Shown one piece after another: positions 18,337-30,657 of a DNA stretch of 64,000 bases. Made by a program: the position numbers and the translations under genes. Under the pieces are notes generated by a model that worked only from the letters and a program-made list of their open reading frames with translations, searched no databases and was not told where the DNA came from. Source of the DNA: Novosphingobium hassiacum (lineage in GTDB: Bacteria; Pseudomonadota; Alphaproteobacteria; Sphingomonadales; Sphingomonadaceae); the NCBI RefSeq assembly GCF_014196055.1, contig NZ_JACICY010000003.1, positions 62,001 to 126,000 of the forward strand. The letters are read 5' to 3'. Position 1 is the first letter of the stretch. Each line of letters starts with the position of its first letter.

Positions 18337-19077
18337 ATGATAAACTCCGCCACAGATAACCACCTGTCCCAAAGGACGCATGGCTGGCGAATTTCGCCGG
18401 GCCACGCGCTGATAGCTGCAGGAATCTGCTGGCTGGGGTTTGCTCTGGTCACGCTAGCAGTCTGGTCTGGCCGCACCGAGGCAATGGATAGCGCCGGACT
18501 GCTGCGCTGGCGCTATGGCGAAGGTCTTGTACCGGTCGGTCCGCCATGGCTGCTTGAGGCTGTCCGCGACCTGACGTCGCTCGGCGGCGTGCTGCTGCGC
18601 AATCTGATAGCGCTAGGTGCTGTTATCGCGCTGTTGTTTGCGCGGCTACGGCGCGAGGCCGTTTTGCTCACGGCGACGATTGCCGGGGGGTGGATACTCA
18701 ACACTTTGGTCAAGCTGGCGGTTGGACGGCCTCGTCCCTTGATCGTCCCGCATCTGACCGAAGCGGGCGGCGAGAGTTTTCCCAGCGGCCACAGCTTCAA
18801 CTCTGCGGTTGTCTACATCGCCATAGCCTTGGCGTTCGCCGCAATGAGCCCGCGTCGCGGCGTGCGCTGGACTTTGATCGGCGTAGCCGTCGCATTGAGC
18901 ATGGCGGTGGCCTTCACCCGCGTGTGGCTGGGCGTCCACTTCCCCAGCGACGTCGCTGCGGGTTGGCTGGGCGGCGCTGGCTGGGCGTTTCTGGCGACCG
19001 CCATCCTCCATCGCCCCGCCAAGGCAGTGGCTGCCGGAGCCGACGAGACGCTCGAGAAGATGACTCCCGCCGCCTAG
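18337..19077 (+). CDS. PAP2-family phosphatase
   Basis: 246 residues with about six hydrophobic segments. The tripartite acid phosphatase signature is complete: KLAVGRPRP, then SFPSGHS, then TRVWLGVHFPSD. Members dephosphorylate lipid phosphates such as undecaprenyl pyrophosphate or phosphatidic acid at the membrane. The substrate here is not defined by context. It converges with the metal-dependent hydrolase gene, the two TAG stops sharing CTAG at 19074-19077. Confidence 0.9.
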   Translation: MINSATDNHLSQRTHGWRISPGHALIAAGICWLGFALVTLAVWSGRTEAMDSAGLLRWRYGEGLVPVGPPWLLEAVRDLTSLGGVLLRNLIALGAVIALLFARLRREAVLLTATIAGGWILNTLVKLAVGRPRPLIVPHLTEAGGESFPSGHSFNSAVVYIAIALAFAAMSPRRGVRWTLIGVAVALSMAVAFTRVWLGVHFPSDVAAGWLGGAGWAFLATAILHRPAKAVAAGADETLEKMTPAA

Positions 19078-20012
19078 CAGACCGTCAGGTGCGCCTCGGT
19101 GGTGAAGCTGCCCGCCACAGCGGGATCGGAGTAGCGCGCGTCGCCGATGGTTACGGTAGCCTCGCACCCCTTGCGCACGACGCGGGCCATGGGCATCTGG
19201 GCCCACGCAAGGAAATCGCGAACATTGGCGTTGTCGTTCCTTGCACGTTGGACGAGTGGATCGTTCATGTTGTCAGGCGTCGCATGGCCATATCGAACAA
19301 GACGGGTCAGGCTCACCAGCGGATCGAAGCGGCCGCGCGTAATGGCCTCGTCCTGCCGCCAGAAAACGTCGCGCCGCCAGAAGGCGATCGCCTCGGGCGA
19401 AGCGAATATGCGATCCGGCGCCGCATAGGGCGCGTCGTTTGAAGGTGCTGCCCATGCCAGTGCCGAAATGCCAACGTTGCTGATGATGAACACCACGCAA
19501 GCTGCGAGCGCGACAATCGCCGCAGTCCCGCTGCGCCGCCGTCGCGAACGCCAGATCCCGACGCCAAGCATCGCCAGTAGCCAGGGCGAAATGATGAACA
19601 GGCCGTCGCTATGAAACCACCGCTCGCTTAGCGGTGACATCAGCTGCACCGCGTAAACGTTCTGAAGATCGAGCAGGGGGTGCGTGATTGCGCCGAGATA
19701 GGCGAGTGTGAGAAGCCAGCCGACATGCATTGGCGGCGCGTCTGCCACTATGCGGCCACGCTGACCCTGCCAGCGGTCGAGCGCCCACAACAGCAGCGCC
19801 AGCACGGGCGGGAGCAACAGCACGCCGCCGACCAGCCCATGCGTGAAGCCACGATGCATGGCGAGTGGAGCCCATGGTGCCCAGCCAAAGAACACATCGA
19901 TGTCGGGCAGGTTGGCCGCCAGAATGCAGGCAGCCAAACCCTTGCGCGTGCGATGCTTGAGCCCCGTTTCCGCCAGCGCCCAACCGGTCAGGCTGTGGGT
20001 TATATTATCCAG
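19074..20012 (-). CDS. Membrane-bound metal-dependent hydrolase (DUF457/YdjM-like), apparent CTG start
   Basis: About 312 residues if started at CTG 20012. The family N-terminus MDNITHSLTGWALAETGLKH is encoded in frame upstream of the first ATG/GTG/TTG, but its first codon is CTG, with GGGGA about 8 bases upstream. A conventional start at TTG 19937 would remove the conserved THS histidine and the first helix. Further conserved residues are NLPDIDVFF and HRGFTHGLVGG. Several membrane helices follow. The family is predicted to be zinc-dependent and lies in the inner membrane; the reaction is unknown. The CTG lies 26 bases after the korB stop on the same strand. Confidence 0.85.
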   Translation of the reverse strand: MDNITHSLTGWALAETGLKHRTRKGLAACILAANLPDIDVFFGWAPWAPLAMHRGFTHGLVGGVLLLPPVLALLLWALDRWQGQRGRIVADAPPMHVGWLLTLAYLGAITHPLLDLQNVYAVQLMSPLSERWFHSDGLFIISPWLLAMLGVGIWRSRRRRSGTAAIVALAACVVFIISNVGISALAWAAPSNDAPYAAPDRIFASPEAIAFWRRDVFWRQDEAITRGRFDPLVSLTRLVRYGHATPDNMNDPLVQRARNDNANVRDFLAWAQMPMARVVRKGCEATVTIGDARYSDPAVAGSFTTEAHLTVC

Positions 20013-20037
20013 CAGCCGTCCCCGGCAAAAGCTTCGA

Positions 20038-21086
<1,049 letters not shown>

Positions 21087-21090
<4 letters not shown>

Positions 21091-23036
21091 GGGTTCACAC
21101 TCTTGATGCTGGGCAGCTGGGTCTTGTCGGCATCTACCTCGCCACCGGCATGACCGCCGAGCGCGTCGTCGATAGCGGCCTCGATTTCCGCGATGGTGAA
21201 CGGCTGGCCACTGGTCTTGTTGAGCGGCTTGGCGTCGATCAAATACTGGTCGCGAAGTACCGTCTTGAACTGCCCGGTGTTCATTTCGGGCACGAGTACC
21301 TTGTCGTAGCCCTTGAGCAATTCGCCAAGGTTGGTCGGCAGCGGCCAGACATGACGGACGTGAATCTGCGAGACATCCTGACCCTTGCGGCGGGCACGAC
21401 GCACCGCCTGATGGATCGGGCCGTAGGTGCTGCCCCAGCCGACGACCGCAAGCTTGCCGGACGTTTCACCGAGGATAACGTCCTGCGGAGGGATGTTGGC
21501 GGCGATACCATCGACCTTGTCGCGACGCGCGTCAGTCATCGTCTGGTGGCTGGCGGGGCTGTAATCGATGTTGCCGGTGCCGGGATTCTTCTCGATCCCG
21601 CCGATACGGTGCATCAGGCCGGGCGTGCCGGGCTTGATCCACGGGCGTGCGCCCTTTTCGTCACGCGCGAAGGGCAGCAACTCGCCGTCCGGTCCGTTCT
21701 TTTCCGCCAGGAATTTCGCCGGGAACGGCGTGAAGCTGGCAGGATCCGGCACCTTCCATGGCTCGGCCGCGTTGGCGATGTAGCCGTCGGTCAGGATCAT
21801 CACCGGGGTCATGTACTGAACAGCGATACGGCAAGCCTCGATCGCGACTTCGAAGCAATCGGCAGCCGAGCGCGAGGCGATGACCGGCATCGGGGCATCG
21901 CCGTTGCGGCCATAGACCGCCTGATAGAGATCGGACTGCTCGGTCTTGGTCGGAAGACCCGTGGACGGACCGCCGCGCTGCGAGTTGATGATGACCAGCG
22001 GCAGCTCGGTCATGATCGCGAGGCCCATCGCCTCGCCCTTAAGTGCAATGCCAGGGCCGGACGAGGACGTGACGCCCAGCTGCCCTGCATAGGACGCGCC
22101 GATGGCAGACGCGATTGCGGCGATCTCGTCCTCGGCCTGGAACGTGGTCACGCCGAATTCCTTGAGGCGCGCCAGATTGTGCAGGATCGCCGAGGCAGGC
22201 GTAATCGGATAACCACCGAAGAACATCGGCAGTTCAGCCAGCTGCGCACCCGCCACTAGGCCAAGGCTGATCGCCTCCGCGCCAGTTACCGTGCGATACA
22301 AGCCCGGTTCGCTCTCGGCCGGGGCGATATGATACTGCTTGAGCGGACCCGACAGCTCTGCGGTTTCGCCATAGGCGTGGCCCGCATTGAGCGCTGCGAT
22401 ATTGGCCTCTGCCAGCACCGGCATCTTCTTGAACTTGGCGTTGAGCCAATCGATCAGCGGCTGACGGTCACGGTCGAACATCCACAGCGCAAGGCCGAGC
22501 GTCCACATGTTCTTGCAGCGCAGCGCTTCCTTGTTGCCAAGGCCGAACGGCTTGACCGCCTGCAGCGTCATTGCCGAAATATCGAACGCCAGCAGCTGCC
22601 ATTTTTCCAGACTGCCATCCTCGAGCGGATTGACGTCGTACTTGGCTTTCTCAAGGTTACGCTTGTTGAATTCGCCGCTGTCCGCGATGATCAACCCGCC
22701 CGCTTTCAACGCGCCGACATTGGTCTTGAGCGCAGCCGGGTTCATCGCCACGAGCACGTCGGGCTGGTCGCCTGCCGTGTCGATCGCAGTCGATCCGAAG
22801 TTGATCTGGAACGCCGAAACGCCGAACAGCGTGCCCTGCGGCGCGCGGATTTCAGCGGGGAAGTCAGGGAACGTGGCAAGGTCGTTGCCCGCAAGTGCGG
22901 TCGAAAGCGTGAATTGACCGCCCGTCAACTGCATGCCGTCGCCCGAGTCACCGGCAAAGCGTACGACCACTGCTTCGGGGGTCAGCTCGTCCTTGCCGCC
23001 CGTCAGCGCGTCCGGTCCATCAACTACTGTAGCCAT
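21087..23036 (-). CDS. korA: 2-oxoacid:ferredoxin oxidoreductase, alpha subunit (gamma-alpha fusion)
   Basis: 649 residues from ATG 23036, which has AGAGGAC just upstream; the frame is open to 23195 but the extension is not family-like. The N-terminal part (VVVRFAGDSGDGMQLTGGQF) is the gamma domain and the C-terminal two thirds are the alpha (pyrimidine-binding) domain with FGGYPITPAS and TSSSGPGIALKGEA. This gamma-alpha fusion is the usual KorA form in aerobic bacteria and actinobacteria. It could bypass or supplement the 2-oxoglutarate dehydrogenase complex. It lies divergent to the esterase gene, with a 235-base gap. Confidence 0.93.
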
Positions 23037-23271
23037 ATCGTCCTCTGCTGCGTGGCCGGGTTTATGCCCTGTGCCCCATGAGCGCGTATCAATGAAACTG
23101 CGCCTATGCCCGTCCCGATCCATTCGCAAAGAAGAAAAACTCTTGTGCGGCAAAATCAGCTCGTAATGTTGAATCCGTCCGTGCGGGCTAGTCAAGTTGC
23201 AATCGCGGACTTACCCCGATGTAGACAGCGATTCCCGCTCAAGGGGGTCCGATATGGGACAGTGACCTGCC

Positions 23272-24225
23272 ATGACCGACCAGACGACGCATTTCGTTCG
23301 CCCCGATGTGGCCGCCTTCCTCGCATTCCTAAATGGCACTCAGGCGCCACCGATGAGCCAGATGGGCGTCGACATGGCCCGCGCCAGCTTTTTCGCCATG
23401 GGTGCCCTTGCCGAACAGCCGCCGCGCGATCTGGCCGTGATCCGTGACCTGACGTGCCCCGGGCCGGCAGGCGACATCCCGCTGCGCCTCTACGATGCGC
23501 GCGAGGCCCGCGAGCCGGGACCCGTGGTGACGTTCTGCCATGGCGGTGGCTTTGTAATCGGCGATCTCGAGAGCCACCATAGCCTCTGCACCGAAATCGC
23601 GGCAGAGCTGGACTTGCCCGTGATCGCGGTCGATTATCGCCTTGCCCCCGAACACCCCTTCCCCGCCGCTCCCGACGATTGCGAGGCAGCGGCACGGTGG
23701 ATCGCCACAAACCCGGAAGAGCTGGGACGCAAAGTTACGGGTCTGATTCCGATGGGCGATTCTGCGGGCGGAAACCTGGCGATCGTGATCACGCAGGCGT
23801 TGGTCGAGCGTCCGGCAGACGTGCCCGTGATCTTACAGGTCCCGATCTACCCCCTCAGCGACGAAAAGCCGGACCATCCGTCCTTCGTCAATTTTGCGGA
23901 AGGCTACCTGCTGACGATGGATTCGATGCAATGGTTCGGCGAATCCTACAAGGCCGAGAGCGGGAACCGCCGCGCCTATCCGATCCACGGCGAGCACTCG
24001 ACCACGCCGCCGACGGTGCTAGTGACGGCAGGCCTCGATCCGATTCGCGATAGCGGACGTGTCTATGGTGCCGAACTGATCCGCGCAGGGGCCGAAGTCG
24101 TTTTCCTCGAGATGAAGGGAACGATCCACGGCTTCACGCAGTTGCGCAAGGCACTGCCAAGCGCAGAGGCCGATATGCAGTCCATCTTCGCGGCGGTTCG
24201 GCTGCTGCTGGAAAGGTCAAAATGA
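23272..24225 (+). CDS. Alpha/beta hydrolase, hormone-sensitive-lipase (family IV) type esterase
   Basis: 317 residues. The oxyanion-hole motif is FCHGGGFVIGD (about residues 86-96) and the nucleophile motif GDSAGG (Ser about 166). VTAGLDPIRDSG and IHGFTQL supply the catalytic Asp and His. The family hydrolyses short-chain esters in the cytoplasm. No signal peptide is seen. The ATG of rppH overlaps its stop by 4 bases. Confidence 0.92.
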   Translation: MTDQTTHFVRPDVAAFLAFLNGTQAPPMSQMGVDMARASFFAMGALAEQPPRDLAVIRDLTCPGPAGDIPLRLYDAREAREPGPVVTFCHGGGFVIGDLESHHSLCTEIAAELDLPVIAVDYRLAPEHPFPAAPDDCEAAARWIATNPEELGRKVTGLIPMGDSAGGNLAIVITQALVERPADVPVILQVPIYPLSDEKPDHPSFVNFAEGYLLTMDSMQWFGESYKAESGNRRAYPIHGEHSTTPPTVLVTAGLDPIRDSGRVYGAELIRAGAEVVFLEMKGTIHGFTQLRKALPSAEADMQSIFAAVRLLLERSK

Positions 24226-24707
24226 GCGATACATCTGCCGGACTTCCTTACCGACCTTGCGTCGGCGTCATGCTGGTCAATTCCGAAGGCCGCGTGTTCG
24301 TCGGCAAGCGGATCGATAACAAGGAAGGCGATGCCTGGCAGATGCCGCAGGGCGGGATCGACGACGGCGAGGAGTTGCACCCCGCCGCCTTGCGCGAACT
24401 GGCCGAAGAAACCGGGGTTTCACCCCATCTGATCACGATCATCGCCGAGAGCCGCGAGGAACTGTTCTACGACCTTCCCGACGAGCTGAAAGGCAAGTTA
24501 TGGGGCGGGAAGTATCGCGGGCAACGCCAGAAATGGCTGCTGCTGCGCTTCGGCGGTCAGGACAGCGATATTCGCCTGGACGCACATGAACCGGCGGAAT
24601 TCTGCGAATGGCGCTGGGTCGAGCCCGAGACGCTGCCGGACTTCATCGTCCCCTTCAAGAAGCGCGTCTACCGTCAGGTACTGGAAGAGTTTCGCGACCT
24701 GATTTGA
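24222..24707 (+). CDS. rppH: RNA pyrophosphohydrolase
   Basis: 161 residues. The Nudix box begins GGIDDGEELHPAALRE and continues ELAEETGV, with the catalytic glutamates in place. The N-terminal YRPCVGVMLVN and the run ELKGKLWGGKYRGQRQKW are typical of RppH/YgdP. It removes pyrophosphate from the 5' end of triphosphorylated mRNAs and so starts decay; dinucleoside polyphosphates are alternative substrates. The start overlaps the esterase stop (ATGA). Confidence 0.93.
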   Translation: MSDTSAGLPYRPCVGVMLVNSEGRVFVGKRIDNKEGDAWQMPQGGIDDGEELHPAALRELAEETGVSPHLITIIAESREELFYDLPDELKGKLWGGKYRGQRQKWLLLRFGGQDSDIRLDAHEPAEFCEWRWVEPETLPDFIVPFKKRVYRQVLEEFRDLI

Positions 24708-24723
24708 GCGTTCACGGCTGCGC

Positions 24724-24743
24724 GCCCCCGCGAAGGCGGGGGC
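24724..24743. terminator. Strong GC hairpin between convergent rppH and the TPR gene
   Basis: GCCCCCGC at 24724-24731 pairs perfectly with GCGGGGGC at 24736-24743 across a GAAG loop (CTTC on the other strand). It lies between two convergent stops, so it may end transcripts from both sides. There is no long T run on either side. The same hairpin sequence is common between genes in sphingomonads. Confidence 0.6.
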
Positions 24744-24765
24744 CTCAGGCCTTGTTACACAACGC

Positions 24766-25272
24766 CTAGTTGCTCTCAACCTTGGGCTCAGGCTTCACCG
24801 CTTCGGCGGATACCACACGCGGCGCAGGGCCTCGCGCGATCGCGGCGGCCAGGTCGGTCGTTTCCGCGCATCCCTTGCCGCACAGCCCTTCGAGCCGCGC
24901 GAGATTGCGGCGCGCCTTCTCAAGCGCCCCCTTCTCGACCATGGCCCCGCCCTCGCCCGAAATCGCGACGACGTTGTTGGGATCGCGCTCGAGCGCCTCG
25001 CGGTAGTAGTGGATCGCCTTACCCTGCAGACCTTCGTGGCGCGCTGCATCGGCCAGCGCAATCAACGGCGCAGGGCTAGCAGGATTTATCGCCAGCGCGG
25101 CTTCAAAGCTGTCGGTGGCGGCGCCGGAATCCCCTCGCGACAAGGCGGCGCGGCCGTCCTTGATCAGCGCTTCCACCCTTGGCTCGAGCGGAGCTGCGTT
25201 CTTGGCGGAGCCCATGCTTCCGGTGACGCCGACGATCAGGGACAAGGCAAGTGCAACGGGAGCGTAACGCAT
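24766..25272 (-). CDS. Exported tetratricopeptide-repeat protein
   Basis: 168 residues from ATG 25272, preceded by AAGGAG at good spacing; the frame is open to 25320. A signal peptide (RYAPVALALSLIVGVTGSM) is followed by two or three TPR units between about residues 30 and 115, including AATDSFEAALAINPASPAP and AIHYYREALERDPNN. Two cysteines (LCGKGCAE) may form a disulfide. TPR proteins are binding scaffolds; the partner is unknown. It is the last gene of a minus-strand run after the methyltransferase gene. Confidence 0.8.
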   Translation of the reverse strand: MRYAPVALALSLIVGVTGSMGSAKNAAPLEPRVEALIKDGRAALSRGDSGAATDSFEAALAINPASPAPLIALADAARHEGLQGKAIHYYREALERDPNNVVAISGEGGAMVEKGALEKARRNLARLEGLCGKGCAETTDLAAAIARGPAPRVVSAEAVKPEPKVESN

Positions 25273-25326
25273 CAAGAACTCCTTGAGCCGGCGACCATCG
25301 CTGAATGAACCGGCGTGCATGACCGG

Positions 25327-26514
25327 TCAGTTAACACGGCGCACGATTGTTGCGAAGAAAAACCCGTCCGTACCATCGCGAAAGGGCGTAAGTCGCCAGC
25401 CTTGGCCTCGCGGCGCGCCAGCGGGCAGCGTCGGCAACGTCACGTCCCAACCCGCGTTGCCGGCCAGAAACGCGTCGATGCGGTCGGTGCCCTCGGCATC
25501 GAGCAGCGAACATACCACGTAAGTCAGCCGCCCGCCGGGCCGCACCAGCGCAGCGCCGATATCGAGCACCCGCGCCTGCATGGCGTGATACCGTTCGAGC
25601 ACCTTGTCATCGAGCCGCCAGCGCGCCTCTGGATTGCGCCGCCAGGTGCCTGTCCCCGAACAAGGGGCGTCGATCATCACGGCGTCTGCTTTCCCCGCCC
25701 AGTCAGAGAGCGCCTCAAGCTCGCGCCCCGGATTGAGCAACCGCGTCTCGGACAGCGCTCCGGCGCGCGCCGCTCGGTCCGGCAGGCGCGACAGGCGCGC
25801 CCGGTCGATGTCACAGGCAAGCAACTTACCCTTGTTCTGCAGCGCCGCGCCCAGCGCCAGGGTCTTGCCGCCGGCCCCTGCACACAGGTCCACCACAGCC
25901 TCGCCCGGCTGCACGCCGAGCGCAAGGCAGGCCAACTGGCTGCCGGTATCCTGGATCTCGAAGAGGCCATCGGCAAATTGCGGCCAGCTTTCGGCTGCCG
26001 TTCCCGACGGAAAGCGCAACGCGTTTGGAGCTACGGTCACTTGCGCTTCAACGGGAAGGCTTGCGCGCAAATCATCGCGCGTCGTCTTCAGCGTGTTTGT
26101 ACGCAGGTCCAGAGGAGCACGGCCAAGCAGCGCTGCCTGCTCGTCCGCCCCGAGGCCCGAACCAGCCAACCGTTCTTCAAGCCAGCATGGCGCTATCCCG
26201 CCTGCGGAGACCGGCTCTCCCGACACGATCGCCATAGGGCCGTAGTTCGAACCATCGAACAGGCTTGCCAGCGCCGCGTCATCCTGTGCCAGACGCAGCA
26301 TCGCCGCGCGGCCATTGCCCGGCACATCGCCGCACACCCGGATCGCGTTCCACGCAAGATCGCGGATAGCCCGGCGATCCTTCGATCCGACGAAGCGCCG
26401 CGTCCTGAACCAGTCGGCAGCAATCCGGTCTGCCGAAGCGCCCTGCGTCCGCGCGGCGGCAATCACCGCATCGAGGATATCGATCGCCGCCTGTACGCGC
26501 GCCGAGGGCGTCAT
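25327..26514 (-). CDS. RsmB/Sun-family RNA (cytosine-5) methyltransferase
   Basis: 395 residues. An N-terminal helical region is followed by a SAM-dependent domain with DLCAGAGGKTLALGAAL, the motif IV DAPCSGTGTWRRNPEARW and motif VI VVCSLLDAEG, giving the two catalytic cysteines. This is the NOL1/NOP2/Sun family that makes m5C in rRNA or tRNA. RsmB (16S C967) is the most likely identity but cannot be separated from other family members here. It follows guaB with a palindromic element between. Confidence 0.88.
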   Translation of the reverse strand: MTPSARVQAAIDILDAVIAAARTQGASADRIAADWFRTRRFVGSKDRRAIRDLAWNAIRVCGDVPGNGRAAMLRLAQDDAALASLFDGSNYGPMAIVSGEPVSAGGIAPCWLEERLAGSGLGADEQAALLGRAPLDLRTNTLKTTRDDLRASLPVEAQVTVAPNALRFPSGTAAESWPQFADGLFEIQDTGSQLACLALGVQPGEAVVDLCAGAGGKTLALGAALQNKGKLLACDIDRARLSRLPDRAARAGALSETRLLNPGRELEALSDWAGKADAVMIDAPCSGTGTWRRNPEARWRLDDKVLERYHAMQARVLDIGAALVRPGGRLTYVVCSLLDAEGTDRIDAFLAGNAGWDVTLPTLPAGAPRGQGWRLTPFRDGTDGFFFATIVRRVN

Positions 26515-26531
26515 TGGTTTGGTGCCTTATG

Positions 26532-26602
26532 CTTCGACAAGCTCAGCATGAGCGGAGGTTGGAATGCATACACCGGTTCCGCTCATCCTGAGCCTGTCGA
26601 AG
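26532..26602. repeat. Intergenic palindromic element between guaB and the methyltransferase gene
   Basis: CTTCGACAAGCTCAGCATGA and the next bases (26532-26555) are nearly complementary to 26579-26602, with 2 mismatches in 24 bases and a 23-base spacer. This CTTCGACA..CTCAG..TGAGCGG type of element is familiar to me from many sphingomonad and other proteobacterial genomes, where it occurs in many copies between genes. It may act as a terminator or RNA-stability element for guaB. Confidence 0.75.
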
Positions 26603-26604
26603 GA

Positions 26605-28131
<1,527 letters not shown>

Positions 28132-28144
28132 CTAGTGGGTTCCG

Positions 28145-29674
28145 CTACCTGGTCGGACGGCGCTTGGGGTCGGGCGTGGGGTAGCGTTTCTGATCGGCAA
28201 AGGCGCGCACGAGTTCGACTTGCAAAACAACGTCATCGGCCATTCCAGCGTAGTTGATTGCGCTGTTGGGCTGGTCTCCCGGCCGGTGGTAGGTGTCCTC
28301 CATGAAACGCTCGAGGCGGGCCATGTCGCCGTAACTATTGCTGACCATCACGGCGGGAACATCGTGCTGCCTGAGCACCCAGCTATCCTGCCGCTTGATA
28401 TAGTCATTGGCCCCGTCGCCGGGGGCCAGCTTGCGCCTCATGCGCCGAACAACCTCTGCGATTAGCGGATCGAGGGGAGTCATACCCTTGCCGACGATGC
28501 CGACAGGTCCCCCCGGAGCCACAAGCCCGGTACTGTCGACGTTGAAAGCCGCGACGATCCTATCCAGCGGTATGGGCGGGTCCTCGGCAAATGCCGTTGC
28601 GCCTAGCAAACCCAGTTCCTCGCCAGTGGTCGCAAGAAAATAGACGTCGCGCTCCATCGGACGGCCGCGACTGAGCAAACGCGCAGCTTCGGTAATGACC
28701 GCCAGGCCGCTCGCGTTGTCGATCGCGCCGTTGCAGATCAGGTCTTCGGCAGGCGGCGCAGCGCACTCGCCGAAGTGGTCCCAATGGGCCATGACCAGCA
28801 CCGCCCCTGCGGCCGGGTTCCGACCCGGCAGGCGTCCGATCAAGTTGTGCGTCCGGATCCGCGTCTCGCGACTGGTCGCCTCGAGACTGGCGGTCACGCT
28901 CAACAAGTACGGAACGAACGATGGCGATGCGGCATCGGCGCGTAGTCTGGCCGTGTCCCGGTGGGCCGTCCCTGCAAGGATCAGGTCGACTGCCCGCGGC
29001 GTCAGGAATGCTTCGATTTCGCTGCCCAGTTTCTCGCCCGCTACGGCATATCCTGCGCGCCGCCTGCGCGCGATGACGTCATCTATCCCGCGTGCATCGT
29101 CGAGCACGGTGACCACCGCCGACGCACCAGCATTAAGCAGGCGGCCTGCGCGGTCAGTAGTGCCCTTCCCGTCGGCCCCTGCAGGCTCACTGTCGAGCAT
29201 GACCGCGATACGTCCCGCCAATTCGGCGCGCGGGATCGCGGCGGCTGTCGCATGCCCTACAAACAACAGCGGAGCATCCTGAACAAGGCTGCGCAATCCG
29301 GACGTGACTACGAACACGGCATCATCGGGCACAGCGATCCGCTTGCGTCCGCGCATGAAGCTCGATCGCGAAACGACCGGCTCACGTTCGACCAGTTCGA
29401 CCGGCGCAAACCAGCCATTGGCCGGGTTGTTCGTGCCTGCCTCAAGACCGATGTCGAACCACTGCCGCGCTAGATAGCGCAAGGTCTTGGTTTCGCCCTC
29501 GGTGCCCGGTTCTCGGCCATCGAAATCGTCGCTGGCCAGCGTTTCGACGTGGGATTTCAGTGTTGCCTCAAGCGCAGTCGGCTTGCGTGCAGGAGCCGTT
29601 GCGGACACGAGCAGAGTGGCGCTGAAAGCTAGCGCCCCGACCCATACACCGCGCAAGCCCACTGAACGCCTCAT
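28145..29674 (-). CDS. Secreted or periplasmic M28-family zinc peptidase
   Basis: 509 residues from ATG 29674, which has GAGGG upstream; ATG 29695 is the alternative. A signal peptide ends near SATAPA. A protease-associated-like domain (about residues 140-260) precedes the M28 catalytic domain with AHWDHFGE, NGAIDNASG and TTGEELGLLGA, which supply the zinc ligands and the catalytic Glu. Such enzymes are aminopeptidases or glutaminyl cyclase-like. The gene lies between bdhA and guaB on the same strand. Confidence 0.9.
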   Translation of the reverse strand: MRRSVGLRGVWVGALAFSATLLVSATAPARKPTALEATLKSHVETLASDDFDGREPGTEGETKTLRYLARQWFDIGLEAGTNNPANGWFAPVELVEREPVVSRSSFMRGRKRIAVPDDAVFVVTSGLRSLVQDAPLLFVGHATAAAIPRAELAGRIAVMLDSEPAGADGKGTTDRAGRLLNAGASAVVTVLDDARGIDDVIARRRRAGYAVAGEKLGSEIEAFLTPRAVDLILAGTAHRDTARLRADAASPSFVPYLLSVTASLEATSRETRIRTHNLIGRLPGRNPAAGAVLVMAHWDHFGECAAPPAEDLICNGAIDNASGLAVITEAARLLSRGRPMERDVYFLATTGEELGLLGATAFAEDPPIPLDRIVAAFNVDSTGLVAPGGPVGIVGKGMTPLDPLIAEVVRRMRRKLAPGDGANDYIKRQDSWVLRQHDVPAVMVSNSYGDMARLERFMEDTYHRPGDQPNSAINYAGMADDVVLQVELVRAFADQKRYPTPDPKRRPTR

Positions 29675-29777
29675 CGCTGCCCTCAAACGCCTCATCGCAG
29701 CGCTTAGCTGACAAAACCAGCTAGCAAGCGCAAGTTCCCTTTTTGGACGCGCCGAGCCAGATAAAGTTGGGCGTTCG

Positions 29778-30563
29778 CTATTCAGCGACCCAACCGCCAT
29801 CCATGTTGTAGTTGGCGCCAGTGATATTGCGCGCTTCGTGGCGACACAGGAACAACGCGAGAGCCGCCACATCATCGGGTTGGACAAACTGCTTGGTAGG
29901 CTGGCGAACCAGCATGACGTCGTTGATCACCTGCTCGCGCGTCATCCCGCGCGCCTTCATCGTATCGGGGATCTGGTTCTCCACCAGCGGCGTCCACACG
30001 TAACCCGGGCTGATGCAGTTGGCGGTCACGCCATCGGTGGCAAGCTCCAGCGCCAATGTCTTTGCCAGGCCTGCCAGACCGTGCTTGGCCGCGACGTAGG
30101 CCGCCTTGAACGGCGAAGCCGTCAGCGAATGCGCCGATGCGGTGAAGATGATCCGGCCCCAGCCCTTTGCTTTCATTCCCGGGATTGCAAGGCGGCAAGC
30201 GTCGAAGGCGGACGTCAGGTTGAGCGCGATGATTGCATCCCACTTGTCCACGGGAAACGCCTCGACCGGCGCGACATGCTGCATTCCCGCGTTGGCGATC
30301 AGAATATCGACCGCGCCGAACTCTGCCAACGCAGTGGCCATCATCGCCTCGGTGCCTTCGCGCTTGGTCAAGTCGCCTGGCGCAAAAATCGCGCGTCCAC
30401 CGCTAGTTGCCGCCAGTTCATCACACAACCGCGCAAGTTCTGACTCTTCGCCAAAGCCGTTGAGCACGATATCGGCACCCTCTGCCGCGAGCGCTTTCGC
30501 ATAGGCGAGGCCGATACCGGAAGTGGAGCCGGTTACGAGCGCACTCTTGCCCTTCAGGAACAT
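29778..30563 (-). CDS. bdhA: 3-hydroxybutyrate dehydrogenase (SDR family)
   Basis: 261 residues. SDR motifs are TGSTSGIGLAYAKAL near the N-terminus, IANAGMQHVAP in the middle and the catalytic YVAAKHGLAGL. The C-terminal NPGYV-like segment here reads ISPGYVWTPLVENQIPD, and the protein ends NMDGGWVAE, all typical of BdhA. It interconverts 3-hydroxybutyrate and acetoacetate with NAD, for example in polyhydroxybutyrate turnover. GGAG sits 7 bases before the ATG. Divergent from ypfJ. Confidence 0.9.
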   Translation of the reverse strand: MFLKGKSALVTGSTSGIGLAYAKALAAEGADIVLNGFGEESELARLCDELAATSGGRAIFAPGDLTKREGTEAMMATALAEFGAVDILIANAGMQHVAPVEAFPVDKWDAIIALNLTSAFDACRLAIPGMKAKGWGRIIFTASAHSLTASPFKAAYVAAKHGLAGLAKTLALELATDGVTANCISPGYVWTPLVENQIPDTMKARGMTREQVINDVMLVRQPTKQFVQPDDVAALALFLCRHEARNITGANYNMDGGWVAE

Positions 30564-30657
30564 TCAATTACTCCGGGGTTTCTGGATACCATCTTCAATC
30601 AGGCATCGCGGTCCGCATCGCGCTTGTCCAGTAGCCAAAACAAAAAGGGGCAGGCCC

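Noticed and set aside
24724-24743. GC hairpin considered as a mobile repeat end
   Set aside because: It is a short stem between convergent genes and is better explained as a terminator.
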